Assembly: GCF_014200435.1 (NCBI RefSeq)
Contig: NZ_JACHBR010000004.1
Coordinates: 1 to 64,000, forward strand
Length of the DNA: 64,000 bases
Direction: 5' to 3'
From: Sphaerisporangium krabiense
GTDB lineage: Bacteria > Actinomycetota > Actinomycetes > Streptosporangiales > Streptosporangiaceae
Made by a program: the position numbers and the translations under genes. Below, one piece after another: positions 32,945 to 42,640 of this stretch. Under the pieces are notes generated by a model. It did no database searches and was not told the origin of the DNA. It worked only from the letters and a program-made list of their open reading frames with translations. The number at the start of each line of letters is the position of its first letter. Positions within the stretch are counted from its first letter, which is position 1.

Positions 32945-34030
32945 TCAGATCGGGAGCCGGCCGAGGTCGAAGGCGCGCGCGCCGCGGATGCCGTCCCAGA
33001 CCAGGAAGTTGCCGTACTCGCGCATCGCGGCGACGGGCACCCCGGCCAGCTCGGCCGCGTCGTCCAGGACCCGCTGGAAGCGGAAGATCGCGGTGGGGCC
33101 CAGCTTGCCGACCACGTTGACCATGAGCGCGGCCAGGTTGAAGCGGAACAGCGCCGAGCAGGGCAGGACCCGGTGGTTGTCGCGCAGCCGCGAGAAGACC
33201 TCGGCGTGCTCGGGGTGGGCGGCGGTGTAGCGCTCGCAGACCTCGCGCGAGAAGTGGCCCCGGTAGGTGACGGTCTGCCGGTCGAAGTCGAGCCGCCGGT
33301 CGCGGAGCGCGAAGTCGCCGGTGTTGTAGGTGGCGGCGCCGAGCAGGTCGCCCCACGGCTCGACGACCATCTGCTCGACGTGGGCGGCCTTGAGCTCCAT
33401 GCGGCCGGCGAGGGCCAGGCTCGGCACGAAGGTGCCGCGGTCGCCGTGCATGTCGAAGATCCACGGCGGCGGGGTGAGCAGGTCGGCCTTGGTGAGGACG
33501 TAGGTCAGCTTGCCGACGATGCGCCGTCCCTCCTCGGGGGGCGCGTCGTCCAGGAGCCGGTTGAGGCAGCGTGCCTCGTGGTCGGTGCAACGGCTGTCAG
33601 CGTGCATGGCCCAGATGACGACGTCGCACTCGGCGAGTTTCTCCAGATACATGGCCCGATATCCGGCGTCCGCCTCCGCCGAATCCCCTAATCCCGGCAT
33701 ATCCCAGAAAGTCAATGTATGACCTGAATTACTGGGCACGGAGATGGCCTGGGGACGGCGGGTGGCGGGCTTGACGTCCCCAACTGGGAACCGCGTGCCG
33801 AAAAGGACGTTGAGCAACGAGGATTTTCCGACACCGGTATGGCCCATGATTGCTACACTCAGGGCTTTATTGGCCTCGATGTCGCGTTCGCGTCGTACGC
33901 TCTGTCTGACTTCTTCGAGTTGATGCTCCTCCAGGGCGTCAACCGAGATCCGGTCGATCCTTGCCACGGGCTCACCTCGGGTCATAGCGTTGACAGCGTC
34001 CACGGCGTTCATGGCGTCCTTGGCGTCCAT
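32945..34030 (-). CDS. P-loop GTPase (Era/YeeP-like)
   Basis: Encodes 361 residues from the ATG at 34030, or 346 from the ATG at 33985; neither start has a strong ribosome binding site. The G motifs are complete: G1 GHTGVGKS (63-70), a G2 threonine in KPATRRP, G3 DMPG (110-113) and G4 TKAD (180-183). The C-terminal half holds FNLAALMVNVVGKLGPTAIFRF, a hydrophobic helix that may contact membrane. The group resembles small TRAFAC GTPases with ribosome- or membrane-linked roles. The 5' end overlaps the upstream region of the divergent SARP-type regulator gene. Confidence 0.85.
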   Translation of the reverse strand: MDAKDAMNAVDAVNAMTRGEPVARIDRISVDALEEHQLEEVRQSVRRERDIEANKALSVAIMGHTGVGKSSLLNVLFGTRFPVGDVKPATRRPQAISVPSNSGHTLTFWDMPGLGDSAEADAGYRAMYLEKLAECDVVIWAMHADSRCTDHEARCLNRLLDDAPPEEGRRIVGKLTYVLTKADLLTPPPWIFDMHGDRGTFVPSLALAGRMELKAAHVEQMVVEPWGDLLGAATYNTGDFALRDRRLDFDRQTVTYRGHFSREVCERYTAAHPEHAEVFSRLRDNHRVLPCSALFRFNLAALMVNVVGKLGPTAIFRFQRVLDDAAELAGVPVAAMREYGNFLVWDGIRGARAFDLGRLPI

Positions 34031-34133
34031 GGATCCACGATTCCCTTTGCCACCGGCCCCATCGTGGCCAATGATCCTTGCGATGACCTTGCGGGGAAGG
34101 CCGTCGATTGAGAATCGCAAACCGATCCCGGCG

Positions 34134-37100
34134 GTGAACGTGGCGGAATTCGACATCAGAGTGCTCGGCGAGGTCGCGATCCTGGTGGACGGAGCGCCGA
34201 GAAAGCTGCTCCCCCAGACGGCCAAGGCCCTGGCCATGCTGCTGGCCTCCAGGAATCCCATCCCGCAGGACACTCTGGCCGCCGCGCTCGGCCAGAGCCC
34301 CGGCGTCCCGGTGCCCGACGTCGCGCCCCCGCTGTCGCGGCTGCGCCAGGCGCTGTCGGGCGCCGGCCTGGACATCCCGCCCGCCAAGTGGTCCCACGCC
34401 TACGCGCTGGTGGAGAAGCGGCCCGGCGTGCTGGCCGCCGCGCTGGACTCCTCCCGGTTCGAGGCGCGGCTGCGCGAGGGCCGCGCGCGGTACGAGACCG
34501 GCGACCTGGACGGCGCGCTGGAGAGCCTGCGCGCCGCGGCCGGCGAGTGGCGGGGCGCGCCGTTCGCCTCGCTGGCGGCCGGGTGGGCGCTGCCGTGGGT
34601 CTGCGAGACCCACCGCGCCCGGCTGGAGGAGCAGCGCAAGGAGCTGGTGCGCCTGGTCGCCAGGATCGCCCTGCGGCTCGGCCGCCACGAGGACGCCCGT
34701 TTCCTCACCGAAGGGCCGGTGGGCGAGGGGCACGAGGACACCACGGCCATGTGGCTGCTGCGCTTCCTGACCACCCTCCGCGAGGACGGCGGGGCCGCCG
34801 CCCGCCGCCTGGTCCGTTCGCGTCTCGCCCACTCCCCCGGCGACGACGCGGGCCGCCGCGCCGAGGACCTCCTCGCCCTGCACGAGCACGGCGTCGACGT
34901 CGGCGCGCCGCTCGGCGCGGCGGGCCCGCCGGGCCCGGACGGCGCGCGTGCCCCGGTGGGCCGCGAGCGTGAGCTGCGCGAGCTGGCGCGCCTGGTGGGA
35001 CGGCTGGGCGACGGGGACGCCGCCCTCGCCCTGTGCGGCCCCGGCGGCATCGGCAAGAGCCGCCTGCTGGCCGAGGCGGCGGGCCTGGCGGCACGCGCGG
35101 GCACGCGGGCGGTCACCGTGATGTGCCGGGAGGGCGACGGCCTGCAGCCCTGGCGCGAGCTGGCGGGCACGTTATGGGGACACCTGCGCCGGGACCTGAC
35201 CGCCCCCGCCGACCCGATCGGCCTCCAGGAGCGCGGCACGCTCGCCAAGCTCATGTCGGCCGCCGAGCTGGACTCCCCCGCGCGGCCCGGCCACGAGCGC
35301 GACCCGCGCGAGCTGACCTTCCTGCTGACCGGCCTGCTGCGCCGCGCCGCCGGCGCCGGGCTGCTGGTGGCCTTCGACAACGCCCACCTGCTCGCCGGCT
35401 ACGCCGTCGACCTGCTCCACCACGTGCGCAGGAGCCTCGGCGCCGCGCCCGTGGGCTTCCTGCTGGCGACCCGCGACCCCGCCCCGCGCTGGCAGGACGT
35501 CATGGGCGCCCTCACCCTGTGCCCCCTCACCGTGGAGGAGGTCGCCGAGTGGCTCGGCAGGGCGTGGGGCCGCGAGCCCACCGAGCAGGAGGTCAAGGAG
35601 GCCGCCCGCGTCACCCACGGCGTGCCGCTGGAGCTGCACGACCTCACCGAGTACGGCGAGCCGCGCCCGGCCCCCACCGGCCCCGCCCCCGCTCCGGCCT
35701 TCCGCTGGCTGGCCGCGGCCGCGATCACCGCCAGGGGGCTGGACATCGACGCCGCGCTGGTCGGGCGCATGCTGGGCCTGCGCCCCGAGCAGGCCGACCG
35801 TGACCAGGCGCTGGCCGCGGCGGGCAACGCCATCCTCGGGCACGACCAGGTGTGCTTTCCCCACGACCGTTCGCGCGAGACCGTGCTCGAAGGGCTCGAA
35901 CGCGACCCCGCCCTGGCCAGGGACCTGCACCGCCGGGCGTTCGAGGCGCTGAGCGAGCGCATGGAGGCCGGAGGCGGGGTGGACCCGGCGCTGCCGGTGC
36001 GCGTCGCCCGGCACGCCCGCGCCGCGGGGGCCGACCTGCCGCAGGAACGCGTCGCCGCCGCCTGCCTGGACGCCGCGCGCGCCGAGCAGCGCGGCTTCGG
36101 CGGGGGCGGCGCCGTGGAGTGGGCGCAGGCCGGGCTGCGGCTGCGGTCCGCCCCCGCCACCCGCGTCGGGCTGCTCATCACCCTGGGGGACGCGCTCGGC
36201 GACGCCGGCGACATGGACGAGGCCGGGCACCGCTACCTGGCCGCGCACGAGGCCGCGGAGGGACTGCCCGAGCTGGCCGCCGCCGCGGCGATCCGCCTGG
36301 CCCGGCGCTGGTCGGCCCCGGGCCAGGCCGACCGGCAGGTCATCCACCTGCTGCGCCGGGCGCTCACCGCCCTCGGCGAGGCCGAGGGCCCGCAGGCCGC
36401 CGAGCTGCGGCTCCAGCTTCGCGCCCACCTGTGCAAGAAGCAGACGATGGCCGTGAGCCCGAGCGCCGGCGCCGCGCCGTCCGAGACCCGCGAGGCGGTG
36501 GAGCTCGCCCGCGCCACCCTGCGCGAGCTGCCCGAGGACGGCGACCCGCTGGTGCGCTGCGACGTGCTCACCGAGGTCCGCTGGGCCCTGTTCGACCACA
36601 CCTACCCGGCCGAGCTGGTCGGCATCTCCGCGCGGCTGCGCGAGGCGGGCATCGGCGCGGGCTCGGCCTACTTCGAGGGCGAGGGCCTGGTGGCGCTGGC
36701 CGTCGACCAGCTCAGGCTCGGCCTGCTGCCCGACGCCCTCGGCACCGTCAACGACCACCGCAGGCACGTCGCCCGCAACCCCCGCGCGCTCGGCCCCTGG
36801 GTGCAGGGGGCGTTCGACACCGTGATGGACCTGTGGGGCGGCGACTTCCGGCGCGCCCACGACCGCCTCATGGGCGAGTCGCTGGCCATCGTCCAGGAGG
36901 CCGCCAAGGGCCAGGCCGTCCCCGCCGAGACGCTCCAGCAGACCTGGATGGGCCAGTACCTGTGGCTGCTGCGCGAGCAGGGGCGCATGGCCGAGCTGTT
37001 CGACTCGGGCCTCGCGTCCCAGATCGAGCAGCACGGCTACTTCCCGATCTGGCGGGCCGCGCACGTGCTGGCGCTGTGCGAGACCGAGCGGCACGACGAG

Positions 37101-37601
37101 GCCGCCGACCACCTGGCCGCCGTGGTGCGCGACACCGCGGGCCTCGCCGCGCTGCCCGCGCACGGCTGGGCGGTGCCGACGCTGGCGGTGCTGGGCGAGG
37201 CGTGCGCGCTCATCTCCGAGGCGGGCGCGGACGGCCCCGAGACCGAGGAGCACGTCCGCCTGCTGCGCGAGCGCCTGGCCGCCTACCCCGGCGAGATCGG
37301 GCTGGCCGGGTGGCCGACCGTGCTGATCGGCCCGGTGGCCCGCTTCCGCGGCCTGCTGGCCACCACGGCCGGGGACGCCGAGGAGGCGCTGCGCTGCTTC
37401 GACGAGGCCAAGCGCCTGGTGTCCGGCGCGCCGCCGCACATGGCGAGGATCCAGCTCGACCGGGCCAAGGCGCTGCGGCTGCTGGACCCCTCCGACGCCT
37501 CCGGCGAGGCCACCCGCCTGCTGCACCGTTCACTGCGCCTGGCCGCCCGCCTCGGCATGGACCGCCTCGCCGCGGAGGCACGCCGCCTGCTCGCCGGCTG
37601 A
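34134..37601 (+). CDS. SARP-type regulator with AAA ATPase and TPR domains
   Basis: Encodes about 1155 residues. The start is uncertain: GTG at 34134 or 34140 gives a normal SARP N-terminus (EFDIRVLGEVAILVDG), while the ATG at 34083 adds 17 residues; none has a clear ribosome binding site. The order is OmpR-like winged helix and BTAD (about 1-240), an ATPase with Walker A CGPGGIGKSRLL (near 305) and Walker B GLLVAFDNAHLL, then helical repeats to the end. Large SARPs activate secondary metabolism genes in actinomycetes. The divergent neighbour is a GTPase; the downstream pair is AbiEii-like. The target is unknown. Confidence 0.85.
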   Translation: MNVAEFDIRVLGEVAILVDGAPRKLLPQTAKALAMLLASRNPIPQDTLAAALGQSPGVPVPDVAPPLSRLRQALSGAGLDIPPAKWSHAYALVEKRPGVLAAALDSSRFEARLREGRARYETGDLDGALESLRAAAGEWRGAPFASLAAGWALPWVCETHRARLEEQRKELVRLVARIALRLGRHEDARFLTEGPVGEGHEDTTAMWLLRFLTTLREDGGAAARRLVRSRLAHSPGDDAGRRAEDLLALHEHGVDVGAPLGAAGPPGPDGARAPVGRERELRELARLVGRLGDGDAALALCGPGGIGKSRLLAEAAGLAARAGTRAVTVMCREGDGLQPWRELAGTLWGHLRRDLTAPADPIGLQERGTLAKLMSAAELDSPARPGHERDPRELTFLLTGLLRRAAGAGLLVAFDNAHLLAGYAVDLLHHVRRSLGAAPVGFLLATRDPAPRWQDVMGALTLCPLTVEEVAEWLGRAWGREPTEQEVKEAARVTHGVPLELHDLTEYGEPRPAPTGPAPAPAFRWLAAAAITARGLDIDAALVGRMLGLRPEQADRDQALAAAGNAILGHDQVCFPHDRSRETVLEGLERDPALARDLHRRAFEALSERMEAGGGVDPALPVRVARHARAAGADLPQERVAAACLDAARAEQRGFGGGGAVEWAQAGLRLRSAPATRVGLLITLGDALGDAGDMDEAGHRYLAAHEAAEGLPELAAAAAIRLARRWSAPGQADRQVIHLLRRALTALGEAEGPQAAELRLQLRAHLCKKQTMAVSPSAGAAPSETREAVELARATLRELPEDGDPLVRCDVLTEVRWALFDHTYPAELVGISARLREAGIGAGSAYFEGEGLVALAVDQLRLGLLPDALGTVNDHRRHVARNPRALGPWVQGAFDTVMDLWGGDFRRAHDRLMGESLAIVQEAAKGQAVPAETLQQTWMGQYLWLLREQGRMAELFDSGLASQIEQHGYFPIWRAAHVLALCETERHDEAADHLAAVVRDTAGLAALPAHGWAVPTLAVLGEACALISEAGADGPETEEHVRLLRERLAAYPGEIGLAGWPTVLIGPVARFRGLLATTAGDAEEALRCFDEAKRLVSGAPPHMARIQLDRAKALRLLDPSDASGEATRLLHRSLRLAARLGMDRLAAEARRLLAG

Positions 37602-37634
37602 CACGCGCACCCGGGGATGGACCATAATCGACAC

Positions 37635-38033
37635 ATGGCCACGCCGCCGCCGAGCCGCCACGCCGACATCGCCGACCGCGTCCCCGGCGCGCTGTCGGAC
37701 CTGCGCGGCCCGGCCACGGGCGAGGTCGCGCCGCCCCTGCACCTGTGCTGGTCGGGGCTCCGGGTGTTCGACGTCGCCGATCCGGCCGTCCGCCTGGCCC
37801 TGTACCAGATCGTGATCACCGAGGGGCTGCGCGCCGACGCCGAGGCGTATCTGGAGGCGCGCCTGCTGGAGGAGAGCTGGCCCCGCCTGCGGCGGCTGCT
37901 CAACGGCGCCGCGCGCGCCGCGTGGGAGTCGCGCTTCCCCCGCCTGGCCGAGGCGGCGCGCCTGCGCGAGGACGAGGTGCGGGCCGAGCTGCTGCGGGCC
38001 CGTGCGGCCGTGCGCGCCCGGGTGGCGCCGTGA
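37635..38033 (+). CDS. Small helical partner of an AbiEii-like nucleotidyltransferase
   Basis: Encodes 132 residues from the ATG at 37635; an ATG at 37617 is an alternative, and neither has a strong ribosome binding site. The body is helical: HLCWSGLRVFDVADPAVRLALYQIVITEG, then an arginine/alanine-rich C-terminus (ARLREDEVRAELLRARAAVR). It shares a stop/start overlap (TGATG) with the nucleotidyltransferase gene, a layout typical of toxin-antitoxin operons. No winged-helix motif of AbiEi antitoxins was recognised. Confidence 0.65.
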   Translation: MATPPPSRHADIADRVPGALSDLRGPATGEVAPPLHLCWSGLRVFDVADPAVRLALYQIVITEGLRADAEAYLEARLLEESWPRLRRLLNGAARAAWESRFPRLAEAARLREDEVRAELLRARAAVRARVAP

Positions 38034-38704
38034 TGGACATGCCGCCCTTCCACCGCCGCATCCTGGAGGCGGCGGTGCTGGTGTGCGACGTGCACGGCGT
38101 GGTCCTGGCGGGCGGGCACGCCATGCGGGCGCACGGCCTGGTGGACCGGCCGAGCCAGGACCTGGACCTGGCGACGGTCGCGTGCACCCCGCTGGAGGAG
38201 ATCACCGGCGACCTGACGCGGGCCCTGGAGCGCCAGGGGCTGACGGTCGAGCACCGGCGCGGCGGCCCGCGCCTGGCCCGGCTGACGGTCAGCGATCCGG
38301 TGACCGCGCAGGCGGTGGCCGTCGACCTGATGAAGGAGCCTCTGCAGCGTCCCGCGGTCGACATGGAGATCGGCCCGGTCGCCGGCATCGACGACGTCGT
38401 GGGCATGAAGGTCGGCGCGCTGTGCGGCCGGGCGCTGCCCCGCGACTTCATCGACGTGGTGTCGGCCGGAGACCGCTACGGCTTCCCCGACCTGGAGCGC
38501 CTCGGCGCCCTGTTCGAGGACGGCTTCACGCCCGAGGAACTGGCCTTCAAGCTGGAGGCGGGCCTGGCCTTCGACGACGCCCTGTTCGCCGGGCACGGCC
38601 TGGACGAGGCGGAGATCGCCCGGGTGCGGGCGTTCGTCCTGGCCTGGTACGAGGACCTGTCGCTGCGCCTGGCCGAGGAACGCGACATCGACCCCGACCT
38701 GTGA
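38033..38704 (+). CDS. AbiEii/AbiGii-like nucleotidyltransferase
   Basis: Encodes 223 residues. The N-terminal LAGGHAMRAHGLVDRPSQDLDLAT corresponds to the GG...DLDL nucleotidyltransferase motif of the AbiEii/DUF1814 group, and VDLMKEPLQRP supplies a likely third acidic residue. The KVGALCGRALPRDFIDVV segment is the conserved K..A...R...KDfiDl helix of the same family. Members include type IV toxins in phage defence and housekeeping-like homologues. Coupled to a small upstream gene, so a toxin-antitoxin role is possible but unproven. Confidence 0.8.
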   Translation: MDMPPFHRRILEAAVLVCDVHGVVLAGGHAMRAHGLVDRPSQDLDLATVACTPLEEITGDLTRALERQGLTVEHRRGGPRLARLTVSDPVTAQAVAVDLMKEPLQRPAVDMEIGPVAGIDDVVGMKVGALCGRALPRDFIDVVSAGDRYGFPDLERLGALFEDGFTPEELAFKLEAGLAFDDALFAGHGLDEAEIARVRAFVLAWYEDLSLRLAEERDIDPDL

Positions 38705-38718
38705 TCCCCGGCCCGTCG

Positions 38719-39408
38719 TCACCGCCCCCCCGGTGATCGCCGCCCGGCCCGCGATCTGACGGCGTAGACGACCGCGATCAGCACGACGCCCCCCGCGACG
38801 CAGGCCAGCGTGCGCGGCGCTCCGAGGAACCGGAGCAGCAGCGCGCCCGCCACGGCGCCGGACATCAGCGACAGCACCGAGGCGGCCCTGCGCAGGACGC
38901 GGTCTCCCGCGGTCCAGGCGTCGGCGGCCAGGCCGGTGAGGTTGCGGGTCTGGATGGTGGTGGTCAGGTCGGGGATCGCCAGCGTGCGCACGGTCGCGAA
39001 CTGCGCCCCCATGGCCACGGCGGTCAGGGCCACCACGGGGTGGTAGCCGCCGCCGGTGACGGCGGGCCACCGGGCCGAGACCCCCGCCGCCAGGGCGACC
39101 AGCACGGTCTCCGCGGCCAGGCTGAGCAGGATCCGCGCCCGGCGCGACCCCACGCGCGCGCCGGCCCGCCCGGCGGCCAGCGCTCCGGCCATGTAGGCGA
39201 CCAGCGAGGTCAGGGAGGCGGCCACCGAGAACCCGGGCGCGCCCGCCGTGGCCAGGCCGAGGATGACCACGTTTCCCGTCATGTTGGCCGTGAAGACGTG
39301 CCCCAGGGCGAGGAGGCTGACCGCGTCGACGCAGCCGCTGACGACGGTGAGCGCGACGAGCGCGGGAGGCAGCGGGTCACGGTCCTGCCGCCTGGCCTGC
39401 GCGGTCAT
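38719..39408 (-). CDS. DUF1275 (YoaK-type) membrane protein
   Basis: Encodes 229 residues. The ATG at 39408 follows GGGGAGGGG. Six hydrophobic segments are visible, with the family signature GCVDAVSLLALGHVFTANMTGNVV near residues 25-48 and TTTIQTRNLTGL later. These inner-membrane proteins are widespread but have no settled function. It is convergent with the AbiEii-like gene, with only 14 bp between stops. Confidence 0.88.
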   Translation of the reverse strand: MTAQARRQDRDPLPPALVALTVVSGCVDAVSLLALGHVFTANMTGNVVILGLATAGAPGFSVAASLTSLVAYMAGALAAGRAGARVGSRRARILLSLAAETVLVALAAGVSARWPAVTGGGYHPVVALTAVAMGAQFATVRTLAIPDLTTTIQTRNLTGLAADAWTAGDRVLRRAASVLSLMSGAVAGALLLRFLGAPRTLACVAGGVVLIAVVYAVRSRAGRRSPGGR

Positions 39409-39627
39409 GGTCCCCTCCCCGTCCGCCGTGGCCGATCGGCGCGACCGGCGCGGTCACTGTTCGTGACGGTAGTGCAACGGCGAGGGACGGGTGCGGCGGC
39501 ACGCCCGGCCTGCGCGCCCCGGCCGGTGGGCCGGAGCGTCCCCGCGGGACCGCCTCGTGGGCGGGTCCCCGGGAGGTCGGGTCCTGAGTTCCCGGTGGGC
39601 CGGAACGGGGCCGGATGGGGTCCGGGC

Positions 39628-42420
39628 TCAGGCGGGCATGGAGGTGCCGAGCTGGAGGGTGGAGGGGAGCTCCGCCCGGCTGGTGATGTCGAGTTTGCGG
39701 TAGGTCCTGGTCAGGTGCTGTTCGACCGTGCTCACGGTGACGTACAGCTTGTCGGCGATCTCCCGGTTGGTGTACCCGGCCGCGGCCAGCACCGCGACGC
39801 GCCGCTCGGCGTCGCTGAGGATCGCCGTCACGTCCGGGGCCTCGGTGGCGGCGCCCGTGGCGGTGGTGGCGGCCCCCGCCTCGCCCTCCCTGGCCAGGGA
39901 GCGGTGCAGCGGCTCGGCGTGGCACTCCTGGGCGACCGCGCGGGCCCGCCCGCCGATCATCCCGGCCCTGCGGTACTCGCCGAGCGCGTGGAACGCCTCG
40001 GTGAGGTCGGCGAGGACGCGGGCCAGCTCGTACCGGTCCCCGCCGGACTGCAGCAGGTCGCCGGCCTGCCGGAGCAGCATGGGACGGTGACGCGGCTCGC
40101 TGGTGGCGGCGAGCAGCCGCATGGCGATGCCGTGCACGCGGGGCGCGCCGGAGCCGCACCGCCTGATCTGCTCCTCGGCGAGCCGCCTGGCCTGGTCGGG
40201 ACGCCCGAGGCGCAGGCACGCCTCGGCGACCTCGGCCCGCCAGGGGATCAGCCACGGCACGTCCAGGTCCCACTTGCCCATCAGCTCGCCGCACCGCTGG
40301 AAGTCGCGCAGCGCGAGCTGGGGGTGGTCGGTGGCGAGGCTGTAGCGCCCGCGGGCGTGCAGGTAGTGCAGGCCCCAGCGGGTCTGGAACATCGCCTCGG
40401 GCACCGGCTGGTCGAGCAGCTCGTTGACGGCCTCGTACTTGCCCATCGCCGTGGAGGCGATGACGAGGCTGGACAGCGGCCCGCCGAGCGCGACGCCCCA
40501 GCCGCTGGCCGGGATGGTGTCCAGGGCGAGGCGGCCGTGGAACTCCGCGCCGAGCATGTCGCCCTGGCGCAGCGCGATCTCGGCGCGGATGGCCGAGAGC
40601 CGGGCCTGCCTGCTCGGGGCGCGCCGCGAGGACGCCTCGTCGATGAACAGGTCGCACCAGGGCGCCGCCTTGTCGGGCCGGCCGCCGTAGGTGAGCGCGA
40701 GCAGGGCGCTCTCCACGGTGTCCATGGACATCTCGTCCAGGCGCGTGCTGCGCAGGATGCGCTCGACGCCCGAGACGATCTCCTCGCGCGGCCCGCGGGT
40801 GAGCACGGCGGCGAGGGTGACCGAGGACTCCAGGCGGCGGTAGGCGGCGACCGTGAGGATCGCGGCGCGGGACTGCTCGCTGGTCACTTGGGGCAGGTGG
40901 GCCAGGAACGGGGCGTAGGAGCAGCGCAGCCAGGGACGGGCGACCACCAGCTCGGTGATGGCGTCGGCGTCGAGCTTCTCCCCCGACTCCCCGAGGTGTT
41001 TCAGCACGTCCTCGGCGTCCTGGAGCCTGCCGTGCCACAGCAGGGCCTTGGCGAGGACGACGGCGTCGCCGCCGCGCAGCCGGCCGCGGCGCAGCGCGTC
41101 GGTCAGCTCGGGGAAGTGCCCGGTGGGCGTGCTGGGGTTGATGCGCCACTCCGCGCGCATGAGCGCGGTGGTGATCCGGTACCGGCGCCGGTCGTCGGCG
41201 CAGCTGCGGGAGGCCAGGCGCAGGTACTCGACGGCGGCCTCCACGCGGCCGTCGCGCAGGGCGTGGCGGGCGGCGTCCTCCAGGACTTCGACGGCCCAGG
41301 GGTCGTCCGCGCCTCCCGCGCTGATCAGGTGGTCGGCGACCGTGGTGGTGGAGCCGCCGCCGTCGTAGTCCAGGCGGGCGGCGCGGCGGTGCAGGTCGGC
41401 GCGCTCGCCGGCGTCGAGCTCGGCCAGCACGGCGGCGCGGGCGGCCTCGTGGCGGAACGTGCCACCGGTCAGCAGGCCGGCGGCCTCCAGGGTGTTCAGC
41501 TCGCGGGTGACGTACTCCTGGCTCGCGCCGAGCAGCCGGGCCAGGGAGTCGGGTTTGCCGAGCACGCCGAGCCCCCAGGCCACCGGGAGCATCTTGGCGT
41601 CGGCCCGGTGCAGGCAGGCCAGGACGGCCTGGCCGTACGCCTCGCCGGGCACGAGCTCGGCGGGCGGCTCGCCGGCGCGCGCCGCGGCCTGGTAGTCGTC
41701 CATGAGCCCTGCCGCCAGCAAGGGGTTGCCGCCGGTGAGGGCGTGCCACCGGCCGCCGAACCGCTCGGCCGCGCCGGGGCCGAGCCGCTCGGCGACCATG
41801 CCGAGCACGCCCGCCTGGGTGAGGGGGGCGAGCTGGACGCGGTGGGAGTGCGGCTGGCGCATCAGCTCGGTGGGGAAGGACGTCTCGGCGTAGCGTCCGT
41901 GGGTGGAGTGGCTGAACACCACGATGATCGAGGCGAACCGCACCCGGCGGCACAGGTACGCCAGGCACAGCAGCGAGGCCCGGTCGGCGTGGTGGACGTC
42001 GTCCACCACGATCATGAGCGGGCAGCGCTCGGAGAGTTCGAGCAGGACGGTGCACAGGGCGTGCACGATCTGGGCGTCGACCTGCTTGAGCGGGTCGGCG
42101 TCCGGGTCGGAGGAGGCGAAGGCCCGCGCCCCTTCCTGCAGCAGCGCCATGGCGCGCTCGCGTTCGGCGAGCACCAGTGGCGCGTCGTGGACGAGTTGGC
42201 CGAGCACGCCGAACGGCATGTCCCGCTCGGCGAGCGATCCGGTGGCGGTGACGGGCAGGGCCCCGAGCTCGGCGGCGTGCTCGGCGAACGCGTGCAGCAG
42301 TTCGCTCTTGCCGGTCGCCACGGTGCCGCTTACCAGGGCCACCCGGCCCTTTCCTTTGATAGCGCTGGCGAGTGATCCCTCCAAGGAGGCCAACGCCTCC
42401 TGTCGTTCGATCAGGCTCAT
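39628..42420 (-). CDS. LAL-type LuxR regulator with AAA ATPase domain
   Basis: Encodes 930 residues. Walker A GTVATGKSELL lies near residues 31-41 and Walker B MIVVDDVHHADRASLLCL near 138. A long helical TPR-like middle follows. The C-terminal LuxR helix-turn-helix reads LSDAERRVAVLAAAGYTNREIADKLYVTVSTVEQHL. LAL proteins are large activators often found in secondary metabolite clusters. It is on the same strand downstream of the isopropylmalate synthase gene but separated by about 220 bp, so it may have its own promoter. Confidence 0.9.
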   Translation of the reverse strand: MSLIERQEALASLEGSLASAIKGKGRVALVSGTVATGKSELLHAFAEHAAELGALPVTATGSLAERDMPFGVLGQLVHDAPLVLAERERAMALLQEGARAFASSDPDADPLKQVDAQIVHALCTVLLELSERCPLMIVVDDVHHADRASLLCLAYLCRRVRFASIIVVFSHSTHGRYAETSFPTELMRQPHSHRVQLAPLTQAGVLGMVAERLGPGAAERFGGRWHALTGGNPLLAAGLMDDYQAAARAGEPPAELVPGEAYGQAVLACLHRADAKMLPVAWGLGVLGKPDSLARLLGASQEYVTRELNTLEAAGLLTGGTFRHEAARAAVLAELDAGERADLHRRAARLDYDGGGSTTTVADHLISAGGADDPWAVEVLEDAARHALRDGRVEAAVEYLRLASRSCADDRRRYRITTALMRAEWRINPSTPTGHFPELTDALRRGRLRGGDAVVLAKALLWHGRLQDAEDVLKHLGESGEKLDADAITELVVARPWLRCSYAPFLAHLPQVTSEQSRAAILTVAAYRRLESSVTLAAVLTRGPREEIVSGVERILRSTRLDEMSMDTVESALLALTYGGRPDKAAPWCDLFIDEASSRRAPSRQARLSAIRAEIALRQGDMLGAEFHGRLALDTIPASGWGVALGGPLSSLVIASTAMGKYEAVNELLDQPVPEAMFQTRWGLHYLHARGRYSLATDHPQLALRDFQRCGELMGKWDLDVPWLIPWRAEVAEACLRLGRPDQARRLAEEQIRRCGSGAPRVHGIAMRLLAATSEPRHRPMLLRQAGDLLQSGGDRYELARVLADLTEAFHALGEYRRAGMIGGRARAVAQECHAEPLHRSLAREGEAGAATTATGAATEAPDVTAILSDAERRVAVLAAAGYTNREIADKLYVTVSTVEQHLTRTYRKLDITSRAELPSTLQLGTSMPA

Positions 42421-42640
42421 GACGAGCCTCCCTTTGTCCCGACGAAAGTCACGTCCCCGCCGTCCATCGGAGGCCGGGTGCGCGGCCTCCCCCCATATGC
42501 GGGTTCAGTGCGTCGCATCCCCGTCCGCCCTTTCCGTGCGATGCCATGGCACGAATTGGCTGTCCGATTGTCCGTTCATGTCCGATTTCGGCGTCTATGG
42601 CCACGTTAAGTGGCCGCACCTTTCAGGCCTTATCGCGCGG

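Noticed and set aside
34083-34133. Upstream ATG as the SARP gene start
   Set aside because: It is possible, but the added residues are outside the conserved winged-helix start and no ribosome binding site supports it.
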